This document shows, in pieces, positions 23,076-33,497 of a stretch of DNA of 64,000 nt. The translations under genes were made by a program, and so were the position numbers. Location of the stretch: positions 99,933,010 to 99,997,009 of the forward strand of contig NC_071393.1 of NCBI RefSeq assembly GCF_022682495.2, written 5' to 3'. The notes under the pieces were generated by a model that was not told where the DNA came from, did not search any database, and was given only the letters and a program-made list of their open reading frames with translations. How positions within the stretch are numbered: position 1 is the first letter of the stretch; every line of letters starts with the position of its first letter. The stretch is from Desmodus rotundus. Its lineage: Eukaryota; Chordata; Mammalia; Chiroptera; Phyllostomidae.

Positions 23076-23936
23076 CCCATTATTGTGGGAAAACTTCCAA
23101 GTGACCTTTGCATGAGTGAGTTCTCAATCTTTAACTTTCTATTTGTATGTGGTATGATGTGGTGATCCATTGTTTTCAATTACATCTAGAACTTCTGTTT
23201 ACTAAGTATGGTTTGAGTTATTTTGTGCAAAAAAAAAAAGACTGTTGTCCTCTGGAAAACATTTTTTATAACATTATTATTGGCAACTCATGCCGACATG
23301 GACCTACTTCTTCATTTTAGCTGAACTTTGAACACAGATTCATGTTCTCCAAGTTTCTTTCAGTGTCAACTTTTCTCTCATGCTAACTTCCTAAGATTGT
23401 CAGCCAAATCTCTCAATATGAACCAGAAATGGCCATGTATGCAAAAAAGGATCTAGCTAAAAGTTCAAAGTCTATTCATTTTATTGCTTTTAGTTAAAAT
23501 GTTCTGCAAGCAGCAAGTCTAGAATTTCCAAGTGGTCACCATATGCGTAAGCCCAAGCAAATCAAACAATTTTCAACTGTAATTAGATAGTAATGTGGAC
23601 TACTTTCTGTCTTACTATTTGGGCTTGCAATGTGAGCAGCAGCAGACAAATACCACTTCTCATTTCTCATACTTCAGGCCAGTATCATTTCAGAATTCAC
23701 AGCACACAGTATCCAGAATTCTGCACATGCCAATAATTGCCCCAACTTCCCATTGTCTTTGAAACACCCATGAGAGAGATATTTTTTCTTATTGATAATA
23801 CATTCTAATACTCTAACCTTGTAAAGTTATTCAACTTTATAGTATTTAAATTCTGTCTTCCAATTAGATTTTGAACTGCAAGTAAATAAAACCATCTATA
23901 TATTCTTGGTATCTCTTACAACACATAATTTCAATG
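23076..23936. other. Unassigned sequence
   Basis: About 860 bases without a recognised gene or repeat. Confidence 0.4.
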
Positions 23937-23945
23937 TTTTAAAAA
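23937..23945. repeat. Target-site duplication, left copy (HAL1-like element)
   Basis: 'ttttaaaaa' here and at 25858-25866. It resembles a TTTT/AA target of L1 endonuclease. Because it is low-complexity, some of the match could be chance. Confidence 0.6.
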
Positions 23946-24619
23946 TAATAACTCAGGACTTCCGGCCAAGAGGGAGGCGTAAGCAGACACACTGTGCCTC
24001 CTTGTACAAGCAAAAGAAGGACAACAACAATTAAAAACAAAAAACAAGCAGAACTGACAGAAAATCGAACTGTATGGAAGTCTGACAACCAAGGAGTTAA
24101 AGAAGACACATTCATCCAGACCGGCAGACACAGGCAGCCAGGTGGAGAGGACTCACAGCAAGGCTGCAGCTGGCGGACCCCATGAGGTGGCGGATTGTGG
24201 AGTGGGCGGTCCTACATTCACATGCAGGAGGAACAACTGGGGAGCAAGACAGACTGAGAAACCCAGGGCTCCAGCTCCAGGAAATAAAACCTCAAACCTC
24301 TGATTGAAAACACCTGTGGGAGTTGAGGCGGCAGTGGAAGAAATTCCCAGCCTCACAGGAGAGTTTGTTGGAGAGATCAACAGGGTCCTAGAACATACAC
24401 AAACACACACACTAGGAACCAGCACAAGAAGGGCCTAATTTGATTGTGGGTAGTGGGGGAAATGACTGAAATCTGGCAGAGAGCAGAGCAAGCACCATTG
24501 TTCCCTCTCAGACCCCTCCTCCACATACAGCGTCACAGTGCAGCAAAGTGGGTTGCCCTGCCCTGGTGAATACATAAGGCTCCACCCCTTTACCTAACAG
24601 GCACACCAAGACAAAAAAA

Positions 24620-25303
24620 ATGGCCCAAATGAAAGAACAGATCAAAGCTCCAGAAGAAATACAACTAAGCAATAAACAGATAGCCAACCTATCAGAAGCA
24701 CAGTTCAAAACACTGGTAATCAGGATCCTCACAGAATTGGTTGAATTTGGTCACAAATTAGATGAAAACATGAAGGCTATGCTAAGAGAAACAAAGGAAA
24801 TTGTTCAGGGAACCAATAGTGATGGGAAGGAAACTGGAACTCAGATCAACACTGTGGACCAGAAGGAAGAGAGAAACATCCAACCAGAAAAGAATGAAGA
24901 CACAAGAATTCAAAAAAATGAGGAGAGGCTTAGGAACCTCCAGGACATCTTTAAACATTACAACATCCAAACAATAGGGGTACCAGAAGGAGAAAAGGAA
25001 GAGCAAGAAATTGAAAACTTATTTGAACAAATATTAAAGGAGAACTTCCCCAATCTGGCAAAGGAAATAGACTTCCAGGAAGTCCAGGAACCTCAGAGAG
25101 TCCCAAAGAAGCTGGATGCAAGGAGGAACACACCAAGGCACCTCATAATTACATTACCTAAGATTAAAAATAAGGAGAGAATCTTAGAAGCATCAAGAGA
25201 AAAGGACACAGTTACCTACAAAGGAGTTCCCGTAAGACTGTCAGCTAATTTCTTGCCTGTAAGAGACTTACAGGCAAGAAGGGGCTGGAAAGAAGTATTC
25301 TAA
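24620..25303 (+). CDS. L1/HAL1 ORF1 protein, prematurely stopped
   Basis: ORF1p is the RNA-binding chaperone of L1 ribonucleoprotein particles. This frame gives 227 residues. Residues 1-60 are helical and 85-112 are charged and coiled-coil-like. From about residue 115 the RRM begins ('NIQTIGVPEG'), continuing through 'ENFPNLAKEIDFQEVQEPQ', 'RRNTPRHLIITLPKIK' and 'REKDTVTYKGVPVRLSA'. The C-terminal domain starts at about 206 ('LQARRGWKEVF') and is cut by TAA at 25301. The frame continues recognisably for 53 more codons, with a second stop (TAG, 25373-25375), to the natural end at 25460-25462. Even at full length, about 280 codons would be shorter than a typical mammalian ORF1p, mainly in the coiled coil. 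The ATG at 24620 follows an A-run and has G at +4. The product would lack most of the C-terminal RNA-binding domain, so this copy is probably dead. It is not a host gene. Confidence 0.9.
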   Translation: MAQMKEQIKAPEEIQLSNKQIANLSEAQFKTLVIRILTELVEFGHKLDENMKAMLRETKEIVQGTNSDGKETGTQINTVDQKEERNIQPEKNEDTRIQKNEERLRNLQDIFKHYNIQTIGVPEGEKEEQEIENLFEQILKENFPNLAKEIDFQEVQEPQRVPKKLDARRNTPRHLIITLPKIKNKERILEASREKDTVTYKGVPVRLSANFLPVRDLQARRGWKEVF

Positions 25304-25762
25304 GTCATGAAAGGCAAGGACCTACATCCAAGATTGCTCTATCCAGCAAAGCTTTCATTTAGAGTGGAAGGGTAGATAAAGTGCTTCCCAGATAAGGTCA
25401 AGTTAAAGGAGTTCATCATCACCAAGTTCTTATTATATGAAATGTTAAAGGGACTTATCTAAGAAAAAGAAGATAAAAAATAGAAACAGTAAAATGACAG
25501 CAAACTCAGAGCTATTAACAACCGAACCTAAAACAAAAACAAAAGCAAACTAAGCAAACGACTAGAACAGGAACAGAACCACAGAAATGGAGATCACATG
25601 GAGGGTTATCAACAGGAGAGTGGGAGGGGGATAGAGGGGGAAAAATTACAGAGAATAAGTAGCATAAATGGTAGGTAGAAAATAGACAGGGGGAGGGTAA
25701 GAATAGTATAGGAAAAGTAGAAGCCAAAGAACTTACATGTATGACCCATGGACATGAACTAA

Positions 25763-25818
25763 GGGGGAGGAATGTGGGTGGGAGGGGGGTGCAGGGCGAG
25801 GTGAATAAAGGGGGGGGG
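25763..25818 (+). repeat. G-rich block with G-quadruplex potential in the HAL1-like 3' end
   Basis: At least four runs of three or more G within 35 bases ('gggggagg', 'gtgggtgggagggggg', 'gcaggg'), then a nine-G run near 25810. G-quadruplex motifs are a known property of L1 3' ends. Confidence 0.8.
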
Positions 25819-25857
25819 AATGGGACAACTGTAATAACAAAATCAATAAAATATATA

Positions 25858-25866
25858 TTTTAAAAA
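25858..25866. repeat. Target-site duplication, right copy (HAL1-like element)
   Basis: 'ttttaaaaa', matching 23937-23945, directly after the A/T-rich tail. Confidence 0.6.
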
Positions 25867-26485
25867 GCTTGAGTGGCTTTTTCCATCAGAGATTGTAGGT
25901 ATTTTGTTGTTTGTTTGTTTGTGTTGGTATTTGATATTCAAAGATTGTTATCTTTATTTATAAATTTTACTTGTAAATATTTATCCTATATTTAGTCAAA
26001 GGGTCCCCTAGAGTAAAAAAAAAATCAGTGGAGAGCTAGAAGATACTCTCTACTGGTATGTTTAATTTTTCAAATATATTTTTAAAATTATTGAACTCTT
26101 TAACTTTTGTCCCAAGCCTAGTCCCACCTCAGACAGCTTTTCTCCTTAAACCAATGCAAGGCTAACCAGACATTTTGTGAAAAGCATCCTCACCAACAAT
26201 TTATAGGGGTTAGAAATACAGCAGTACTGGTATCCCCGGTCTGATAGCCAAGTCCCTAATGCTTAGCAACACACATAATGACCTCAAGACTATTCACATC
26301 CAGATGCTAGGATCTCTACTGCCCATATCTATACTGCCTAGATCTCTAATGTATCCTGGGTTCCTCCATCGCCCCAGGGTGCCGATAGCCAGTGGAATCC
26401 CATTCCACACTGTGTTCTCCAGCCAGTGCGCTTGCTCCTGCTCCCCACCTCTCTTTTTCTTTTGATCTTTCTTTTTCGTCTTGTG
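25867..26485. other. Unassigned sequence
   Basis: No gene recognised. A short (TTTG)n-like run lies near 25900-25922. Confidence 0.4.
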
Positions 26486-26582
26486 TCTTCTCTCTTTTTC
26501 TCTTTTCTCTCTCTTCCTCTCTCCTTCTCTCCCCTCCCCTTTCCTTCCCTTCCTAATCCCTCCTCTCTTTCTCTTCCTTCTC
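26486..26582 (+). repeat. Polypyrimidine tract
   Basis: 69 consecutive C/T bases (26486-26554), then, after two As, a further 26 (26557-26582). The long homopyrimidine:homopurine duplex has partial mirror symmetry and could form a triplex (H-DNA). Confidence 0.9.
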
Positions 26583-26765
26583 GGTTTCATTCATCAAATA
26601 TTTAATAACATGCACTATGTGTGGGATCCCTTTGTCAGGCTTTAATGACACTATGTTAGAGTTTACAGTTAAATAGAAAAGTAAATATTAAGGAAATGAT
26701 CACAAACTGTGATGAGTTCTATGAAGATAAAGAATAGAAACACATGATAACAGGTTCCAGAAATC
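26583..26765 (-). mobile_element. L2 LINE 3' end, minus orientation
   Basis: 'ttcattcatcaaatatttaa', 'tttacagttaaatagaaaag' and 'gatgagttctatgaagataa' are reverse L2 3'-end features. Confidence 0.6.
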
Positions 26766-27456
26766 TGGTCTCATCTGGAGTGTTGAGAACTCACTTAGTT
26801 TTTAAACCCAGATGTGAGAGAGAGGTTGAATTCACTAACTTATTCTCCTTTTGTCTTTTTTCTGTTTTATTTCTGAGAGGGCAATCTCCCCATCTGCCAG
26901 CTGCCTTCTCAGTCTCTCTGGCTTTTGTGTTCCAAAAGCATAAGCCCTTGGGGAAAGGAATTGATGGGTATAAACAAAGTGTTTTATTCGATGGCAAGGG
27001 GAAGGTAGAGTCTCCTTCTGAAAGGAAAAAATGTGTCTGAGATGATGAGGCAGAGAGAGTATGAGAGGCAGGCAGAGGGAGAAAGTGATCCTTTGAGTTC
27101 CTAGATCAGAAATAACCTGCACACACCATTCTCAGTAGCTGATGGGTGGGGCAATGGACGAGCATAGGAACAGTTGATTCCAGAAAACAAATGTCTGAAT
27201 CTAGGCCAGAAGTTACAACTTAGACACTTACGGGGTCTAGGTAGGTGACAAATTAGGGAAGCGCAGATGGTCGTAGAAGACTATGAGGAGTGAAATGGCC
27301 CACCTGGAGGGGCTGCCATTACTCAAGGTCTGGTCTGCTGATTGCTGCCCAGCAGGAGTGGGCCCAGTGTTGCCAGATCTCCTGATTTTTCAAACCTAAA
27401 ATTTAAGTTACAAACTCTTAATTTTTAATTGACTCAATTGTCCATGTCAAACAAAA
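26766..27456. other. Unassigned sequence
   Basis: About 690 bases with no recognised element; open frames overlap in all directions without family resemblance. Confidence 0.4.
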
Positions 27457-27806
27457 TGTACCTTAGTCCATTCAGGATGCTAGAACAAAAATACCATAGA
27501 CGTATAAACAGCAGAAACTTACTTCTCACAGTTCTGGGAAGTCCAAGATGAAGGCACAAGGAGATTAAGTGTCTGGTGAGGTCCCGCTTCCCAGTTCTCA
27601 GCCATCTTCTGGCTGTGTCCTCACGTGGTGGAAGGGGTGAGGGAGTTTTGGGGGCTTCTATTATAATGACACTTATCCCATTTTTGATGACTCTGCCCTC
27701 CTCACCTCAGCACTTTCCAAAGGCCCCACCTCCAAATACCATCACTCTGGGGATTAGGATTTCAACATATGAATTGGGGTGGTGGCTAGACATTCAGTCC
27801 AATGTA
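27457..27806 (-). mobile_element. MST/MLT-type MaLR LTR, minus orientation
   Basis: Opens 'tgtaccttagtccattcagg', then 'cttctcacagttctgggaag', 'ctggctgtgtcctcacgtgg', 'ccaaaggccccacctccaaa', 'taccatcactctggggatta', and ends near 'gacattcagtcc'. This is the reverse MST-like layout. No target duplication found. Confidence 0.8.
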
Positions 27807-29070
27807 ATACCTGTGGGTTAAACGTACCCTACAGGCCACACATGTAGGAGCTGATCAAGGAAGAAAAGGCAGCCTCACAAAACAGTTCCTGTGCTCCAAG
27901 CATGGAGCAATTAGCAGGAGATGTGGTACACAGTGTAGACCAGGCCCACATGCTCTCCTTCCTACCTCCAAGGTCCTTCTTCAGACCAAGAGCCAAAGAT
28001 CCTAGATTAGAGAAGAGAGGTAGAGGACAAGACATCCCAGAAGACCTGATACTATGCTTTTTAGCTGCCAGTACACGTGAATAGAGACAGTCAGAAATGA
28101 AATTGAGTAAGAAAGAATCATTAATACTATAGATTATTTTTGTAATCCTTATATGAAATGCAGAGTGCTCTACCACCTCCTTCCCATCCCCCTCCTGCCC
28201 TCAGGGAGCCAGGCTTCCTAAGAACCACAGTCTGGTGAGCTCCTCCCACGCACTGCCCTGGGCAGGCAAGGGCCTTTGACTCACTGCTCCTGCTATCTCT
28301 TCCTTCCCACCAACTCCACAGATGCTTCCTTCCCTTCCTGCCCAATCCATGCCAGGACCTGGCCCCCAGGCCCTATCTTCCACCACTTCTCACCAGGGCA
28401 CATGTGAAAGTCAGATCCCTGTAAGTGAGGGTTTGGAAGTGAGAGGCTGGGAGGAGGCACTTGTATGTCAGGGATTGTGAGAAAAATGAGTGCCTGGAAT
28501 TCCCAGTTGGAACCTGGAACAAATAAAGACAACATAAAAAGGAGGGATTTGTTTCTCTACTGCTATGTATAATTATAGTTTGGTCATATTAAATCATGAT
28601 GTGAAGATTGGTCTGGAAAACTAAACTAATTCCTGATTTTTAAAAAAGAATAGGGAGAGGCATTTTAAGCTCCACCAACCTACATCAAAACCATGGTTCT
28701 CTTCACCACTTTCCTCCCTTACTTCGCCCATTGATTCTTGTAGCTTCACAGATGAGTCAAATCCTAGACTTTAAGTGCAACTTCTCTGAGCACAGGCCAC
28801 ACCCTTTCCACTGCCTAGGGCACAACTCCGGGGTGGGGGTGGGGGGCTGTCCAGAAGGTTTCCCACATGCCTATGGGGATTTTAATAAGAAACTCCCCAG
28901 AGTTGCAGAAGGGTATAAGGGCAGGTGGGTGAAACATGAAAAATGCCCTCCTCTTGCTCCAAGGGAGTAGGGGCGTGGATCCCCAGGTCAGGGCAGGCTG
29001 AATTTCAACCTTAGGGCTGGGAATTGTTTGTCTCATCTTCCTTTTTTCTGCCATCATTCTTCTAGTCGTC
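27807..29070. other. Unassigned sequence
   Basis: About 1.25 kb. 28140-28400 is relatively C-rich and may be old L2 3'-UTR, but no diagnostic tail is present. No exon recognised. Confidence 0.35.
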
Positions 29071-29071
29071 A

Positions 29072-29745
29072 AAACGACCCAGCAATTCTGTTCCTGGGAA
29101 TTTATCCGAAGAAACCCCAAACACTAACTAATTCAAAAGAATATATGCACCTGTATGTTCATTGAGAGCTATTTACAATAGCCAATATTTGGAAGCAGCC
29201 CCACTGTCCATCAAGAGATGAGTGGATAAAAAAGTTATGGTACATTTACACAACGGAATACTGTGTGGCCATAAAAATAAGGAAATCTTACCTTTTGCAA
29301 CAGCATGGATGGACCCAGAGAGCATTATGCTAAGTGAAATAAGCCGATAAGAGAAAGATGAATACCATATGATTTCACGCATATGTGGAATCCAATGAAC
29401 AAAATAAACAAACAAATTAGAAACAGATTCATAGATACAGAGAACAGACTGATAGCTGTCGAGGGGAGGGGGATTGGAGAGCTGGGTGACATAGGTGAGG
29501 GGATTCAACAAACAAACAGGACTCTCAGACTAGAGCAACAGTACGGTGATTACCAGAGGGAAAGGGGGTGGGAAGAGGTAGAAGAGAGTAAAGGGGGCAT
29601 AAATGGTGATAGAAGGAGACTTGACTTTGGGTGGTGAACACGCAATACAATATACAATGGTGTGTTATAGAATTGTACACTTAAAACTTACATAATTTTA
29701 TTAGTCAATGTCGCCTCAGTAAATTTAATAAAAATTCCAAAAAGA
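29072..29745 (+). mobile_element. 5'-truncated L1, ORF2 tail and 3' UTR
   Basis: 'acccagcaattctgttcctg', 'ggaatttatccgaagaaacc', 'acaatagccaatatttggaa', 'cacaacggaatactgtgtgg' and 'gcatggatggacccagagag' are ORF2 C-terminal landmarks. An older-style L1 3' UTR follows ('gaattgtacacttaaaactt', 'ttagtcaatgtcgcctcagt') and ends in an A-rich tail. Its 3' end differs from that of the young L1s at 20385 and 57890, so it is an older subfamily. Confidence 0.9.
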
Positions 29746-29759
29746 AAACACTGTCATCT

Positions 29760-30000
29760 CCCAACCAGCGTAGATGTCAGTCTTCCAGAAAGTCTCTCCT
29801 GACCCCCTGAGTTAGAATTCCGTGCCCTGTGCACGCTGCCCTGCCCTCCCGCCTGCTCGCGGTGCCCTGCAGTGCGATCCCCTGTTCCTGGCCTGCCTCT
29901 CACTCTAGACTTACCCATCTTTACATGCCTTTTATGCAGTGATTTTATGTCACTTTATATTTATGGTTTGGACACTCGGGCAAGAAATACTGTATTTCCT
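29760..30000 (+). mobile_element. Possible L2 fragment, plus orientation
   Basis: 'aagtctctcctgaccccctg' followed by 'gttagaattccgtgccctgt' is L2 3'-UTR-like. Weak. Confidence 0.35.
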
Positions 30001-30564
30001 TATTTTCCTTAAACTCATTTATTTGATTCCAAGTCCCCATGCTGTGCTGGGGTGTTATTTCAATCTCAGTCAGTCTCGGTCCTCCTGCAGGACCGGGACC
30101 CCAGGGAGGTTCCTCTGGACCTCAGTCACCAGGACACCCCCATGGTCTCCTGGTTATCAGCTAGGCTGATTCTGTGCTATGCCTGCAGGCACTGGAATCC
30201 AGGCAAGACCAAGAGCCCTGTAATCCTTCCTGCAGGTCTCGCTGCTTCCAGTGCGGGAGCAAGAGTTCCCACACTACTCCTAATTCCACCCTCCACCCAC
30301 CCCCAGAGCTCTCACCTCTCTCTCCAGGACACCCAGCACAACTTCCTCAGTGCACTTAGGCCTTTAAAACTAAAATAAAGGGAATTATCTTGCCAGTAAC
30401 TTCTGCTTTCTGTCCCCTCTGAGGCAAGGTCAGAACCTGGCTTCCTACTTAAGTGAGGGAGGATAAACAATAAAATACAGGAAGAAAAACATGCATTTGT
30501 ATCTCAGAAAATTTCCCAGCCATTTGTACCTCATTATTGTCCCCTGCTCTTAGCACCCCTACAG
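30001..30564. other. Unassigned sequence
   Basis: A mildly G+C-rich stretch with open frames up to 108 codons, but no recognised domain or splice pattern. Confidence 0.35.
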
Positions 30565-31020
30565 TGAATAATGCCCCTCCCCCCACCACCAAAGGTGTCT
30601 ACATCCCAATCCCTGGACCCGGGCGCGTATGCTACCTTTCATCCTAAAAGGGACTTTGCAGATGTGATTAAATTAAGAATCTTGAGATAAGGAGATCATC
30701 TCAGATTTCCAATGTGATAGGATTCACACGAGTCCTATTAAGAGATGGGTCAGAGTCAGGGAGAGGAGACTTAAGGAAGGAATAAGTCAGAGATGAGAGA
30801 TACTACACTGTTGGCTTTAAATGAGGAAGAGGCCATGAGCCAAAGAATAGGGGCAGCCTCTAGAATCTGGAAAAGGCAAGAAAATGGGTTCTCTTCTAAA
30901 GCCTCCAAAAAGAACACACAATCAACACCTTGATTTTAGCCTAGTGAGAAATTGTTTGAACTTTCGATTTTCAGAGTTAATACAGACGTTATAGGCTAAG
31001 CCACTCAGTTGTGGTAATTT
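30565..31020 (+). mobile_element. MLT1-type MaLR LTR, plus orientation, left part
   Basis: MLT1 order on the plus strand: 'catcccaatccctggacccg', 'gggactttgcagatgtgatt', 'aaattaagaatcttgagata', 'ttctctt' with 'ctaaagcctcc', 'acaccttgattttagcctag', 'taagccactcagttgtggta'. It is interrupted at 31020 by a SINE. Confidence 0.88.
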
Positions 31021-31238
31021 CGGGTTTTTTTTTTAAGATTTTATTTATTTATTTTTAGAGAGATGGTAAACAAAAGGAAAGGAGAGAGAGACAAACATCA
31101 ATCCGCTGCCTCTCTCACACCCCTGAATGGGGATCTGGCCAGCAACCCAGGCAACCCAGGCATGTGCCCTGACTGGGAATTGAACCAGCAACCTTTCAAT
31201 CCACACTCAACCCACTAAGCTACACTAGCCAGGGCTGG
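31021..31238 (-). mobile_element. Ves SINE, minus orientation, nested in MLT1
   Basis: Reverse Ves: T-rich start 'ttaagattttatttatttat', 'gacaaacatcaatccgctgc', 'catgtgccctgactgggaat', 'tgaaccagcaacctttcaat', 'ctaagctacactagccaggg'. It is flanked by 'ggtaattt' on both sides (31013-31020 and 31239-31246). Removing the insert rejoins the MLT1 motif 'gtggtaatttgttacagcag', which proves the insertion point. A short 'aacccaggc' unit is tandemly repeated inside, near 31145-31161. Confidence 0.95.
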
Positions 31239-31272
31239 GGTAATTTGTTACAGCAGCAATAGGTAAACAATA
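31239..31272 (+). mobile_element. MLT1-type MaLR LTR, plus orientation, right remnant
   Basis: 'taatttgttacagcagcaat' and 'aggtaaac' are the MLT1 3' end that continues after the nested SINE. Confidence 0.85.
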
Positions 31273-31904
31273 GATCACTGAGGGCAGTGACTGTCTATCC
31301 CATGCAGGACCTTACCAAATGTCTTACACAGAGTACTCAAAAAATGTTTCTACAATCCTCTGTCTCTCATATGGAGAAGCCTAAGAAATTGAAAGACAGC
31401 ATATTGGACTTAAAATATGGTTTAATCTGCAGGATTTGGGCAGGATCATTTTTTTATTTTAAACATGTATCGTCCAGGTTTTTGCCCTTGCTCTTATTTT
31501 TAACCGATAAAGCACTTAAAGCAGAGTGGAGAAGGACATTTTTATTGGAGTGAAACCTAACCTGTGTTATTTAAGATTTGTTTTTACTCACTTAGACTTC
31601 AAAGAAAATAATTCCATTTTATGGCTTTATACTTAAAGCATTTTTCCTTTTGTTTAAAAAGATAAATTTATAGTAGTCCAACTAGTTTTCTTTTCGAAGT
31701 AAAATAGATTCCAAGTAAAATAGATTTTACAGAACAAGTCTACTTTCAATGTCATTTTGTCATAGAAGTCTTCCCCCCATCATCAAACATGAGTTAATTA
31801 TTAAAAGCCCCATCTTCCTATGAGTATTCTTTGACAGAAGGAAGATAATCTTGACCCACTCAGGGACAGAAAGCCACAATAATTTATTTTTATGGCATAT
31901 CAGC
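31273..31904. other. Unassigned sequence
   Basis: AT-rich, no recognised repeat. The 88-codon frame at 31287-31553 has no family resemblance. Confidence 0.4.
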
Positions 31905-32085
31905 ATAATGTAGTGGAAAAGTCACAAGCCCAGGAATAAGTAGACAGGGTCTCTCGGCTCCCACTGTGGGAGTTGAGTTTCTGGGTGCAAATTCTGTCAG
32001 CTTGTTCATACCATTTCCTCTTTCCCATATGTAAAAGGGGGGCTGAAAGAGATGATCTCACACACTATGTGGGGAATCTAGTCCA
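31905..32085 (+). mobile_element. MIR/MIR3-like SINE, plus orientation
   Basis: 'cataatgtagtggaaaagtc', 'aagcccaggaataagtagac', 'ccatatgtaaaaggggggct', 'gaaagagatgatct' resemble MIR3. Diverged. Confidence 0.5.
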
Positions 32086-32211
32086 AGTGTGTAGATCTAG
32101 GGGAGAGCCTGACGTCCTGCATTCTAACCAGCCCCCAGGGGAGGCTGAGGGTGCACGCCCTCAAACCATGCTCTAATACACTTTGAGTAATAAGGTGCCA
32201 AGGACTCTGGC

Positions 32212-32425
32212 TGGTGTGTCTCAGAGGATTGAGCGCCAGCCTGCAGACTGAAAGGTCACCAGTGTGATTCCCGGTTGTGGGCCAAGTCCCCAGCTGGGGG
32301 TGTGTGAGAGGCAACCGATCAACGTATCTCTCACACATCAGTGTTTCTCTCCCTCTCTCCCCACCTTCCCCTCACTCTAAAAAAATAAATAAATAAAGAC
32401 TTAAAGAAATTAAAAAAAAAAAGAC
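32212..32425 (+). mobile_element. Ves SINE, plus orientation
   Basis: 'tctggctggtgtgtctcaga' (A-box region), 'accagtgtgattcccggttg' (altered B box), 'gggccaagtccccagctggg', 'gtgagaggcaaccgatcaac', 'tttctctccctctctcccca', and an A-rich tail with 'aaataaataaataaagact'. Full length. No clean target duplication. Confidence 0.93.
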
Positions 32426-32639
32426 TCCAAGGGATGGCCCATATTTGGACATTTTTTGTGTCTCATTAACTCATTTATGTGTTCAGAGTTACTGTCATTG
32501 TTTACATTTTTAAAAACAATTTTGGACAGTTATGAAGGACCCATATTTTTCAAGGTTTAAGTAAATTAGAGATTGGGATCACTATGAAGGATTGCAGATC
32601 ACTCCAAACAAACATATAAACACACACCTTTTCTTCCAG

Positions 32640-32825
32640 CCGATGAGTTCTAACCCTGGCTGCACATTTGTATCACCTGGCATGATCTCGAAAACTACGG
32701 ACGCCTGCCCACTCACCCACACTGACCGGAATACAGTTTAAGGTCTGGGAGGAGCCCAGTCACCTGGTATGTCTAAAAGCTTCGTCTGTGATTCTAATGT
32801 GCAGCCGGGGTGGCGAACCCCAGTG
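32640..32825. mobile_element. MER5A-type hAT-Charlie element
   Basis: Near-palindromic 180-bp DNA transposon: left arm 'aaccctggctgcacatttgt', 'atcacctggcatgatctcg'; right arm 'cacctggtatgtctaaaagc', 'gattctaatgtgcagccggg'. Both ends and the centre ('gacgcctgcccact') follow MER5A. Confidence 0.85.
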
Positions 32826-33247
32826 ATGGTACCCCAGGTACGGACAAGTTGTTTTTCACAGTACCCACAGCTGTTATCCATTAACTCGGTGCATTCTTGT
32901 GGAAAGTTTAGTTAAATTATACAACTCACATAAACATTTCTCTTATGAACTTGTAATTCAGTAAGCGTTCTCAGCAAGGAAGATGATGCAGAGAAACCCC
33001 TGGCTTTGTTTGGTCCTTTGCAGAATAAATAAAGAAAATTATCAGATGATAATGCACACTGGGGCTCTAGGGAACACACTGGCTTTAAGGGAGGTTTTGT
33101 GCACTTTCTCCTTTGTAAGGCTCAACTTCAAGTCAGCAAAGCCTTATAAAGTCAGCAGAAGCCAGCAGACAGGGTAATAGTTCCTGGACGTTCAAATGTC
33201 AAGAGAACAATCCCTTCCCGGGAACAAGTCTTTCCAGAATGTGGTTA

Positions 33248-33432
33248 AGAAGCCAGGCTGTGGTTGGAACCCTGGCTGCACCATGTTCTGACTATAGAAC
33301 CTCGGGCAATTTTCTTGACACCTGAGTTTCCTTATTGGTAAAATGTAATGGTGATTAGGTCATGAAAGTTAAAATGAGTTAATGTGTGTAAAGACATTAT
33401 GTATAATGCTTGGTATATAGAAGTGGAATATG
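33248..33432 (+). mobile_element. MIR SINE, plus orientation
   Basis: 'gaaccctggctgcaccatgt', 'aacctcgggcaattttcttg', 'ctgagtttccttattggtaa', 'agttaatgtgtgtaaaga', 'aatgcttggtatatagaagt'. Confidence 0.8.
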
Positions 33433-33497
33433 ACTATTTTCCCCCTTAAAAATCACATTTTAGCATTATCTCGTTGGAACTACAGCGTATGTGTATT

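Larger units (their letters stand above)
23946..25857 (+). mobile_element. HAL1-like non-autonomous L1 derivative (5' UTR + ORF1 + 3' end, no ORF2)
   Basis: Begins with an L1-type 5' leader ('acttccggccaagaggg'), continues through about 650 bases of leader to ORF1 at 24620, and then passes directly into the bat L1 3' end ('gacccatggacatgaac', G-rich block, 'gggacaactgtaataac', 'aatcaataaaat'). Only about 395 bases separate the end of the ORF1 frame from the 3' end, so endonuclease and reverse transcriptase are absent. ORF1-only L1 relatives are known in mammals as HAL1 (half-L1). The near-complete structure and candidate 9-bp target duplication imply a whole insertion that depended on an L1 ORF2 protein supplied in trans. 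Confidence 0.85.

Noticed and set aside
26294..26590. Arg/Lys/Glu-rich 98-codon minus-strand frame resembling a basic nuclear protein
   Set aside because: It is simply the translation of the polypurine strand of the C/T tract.
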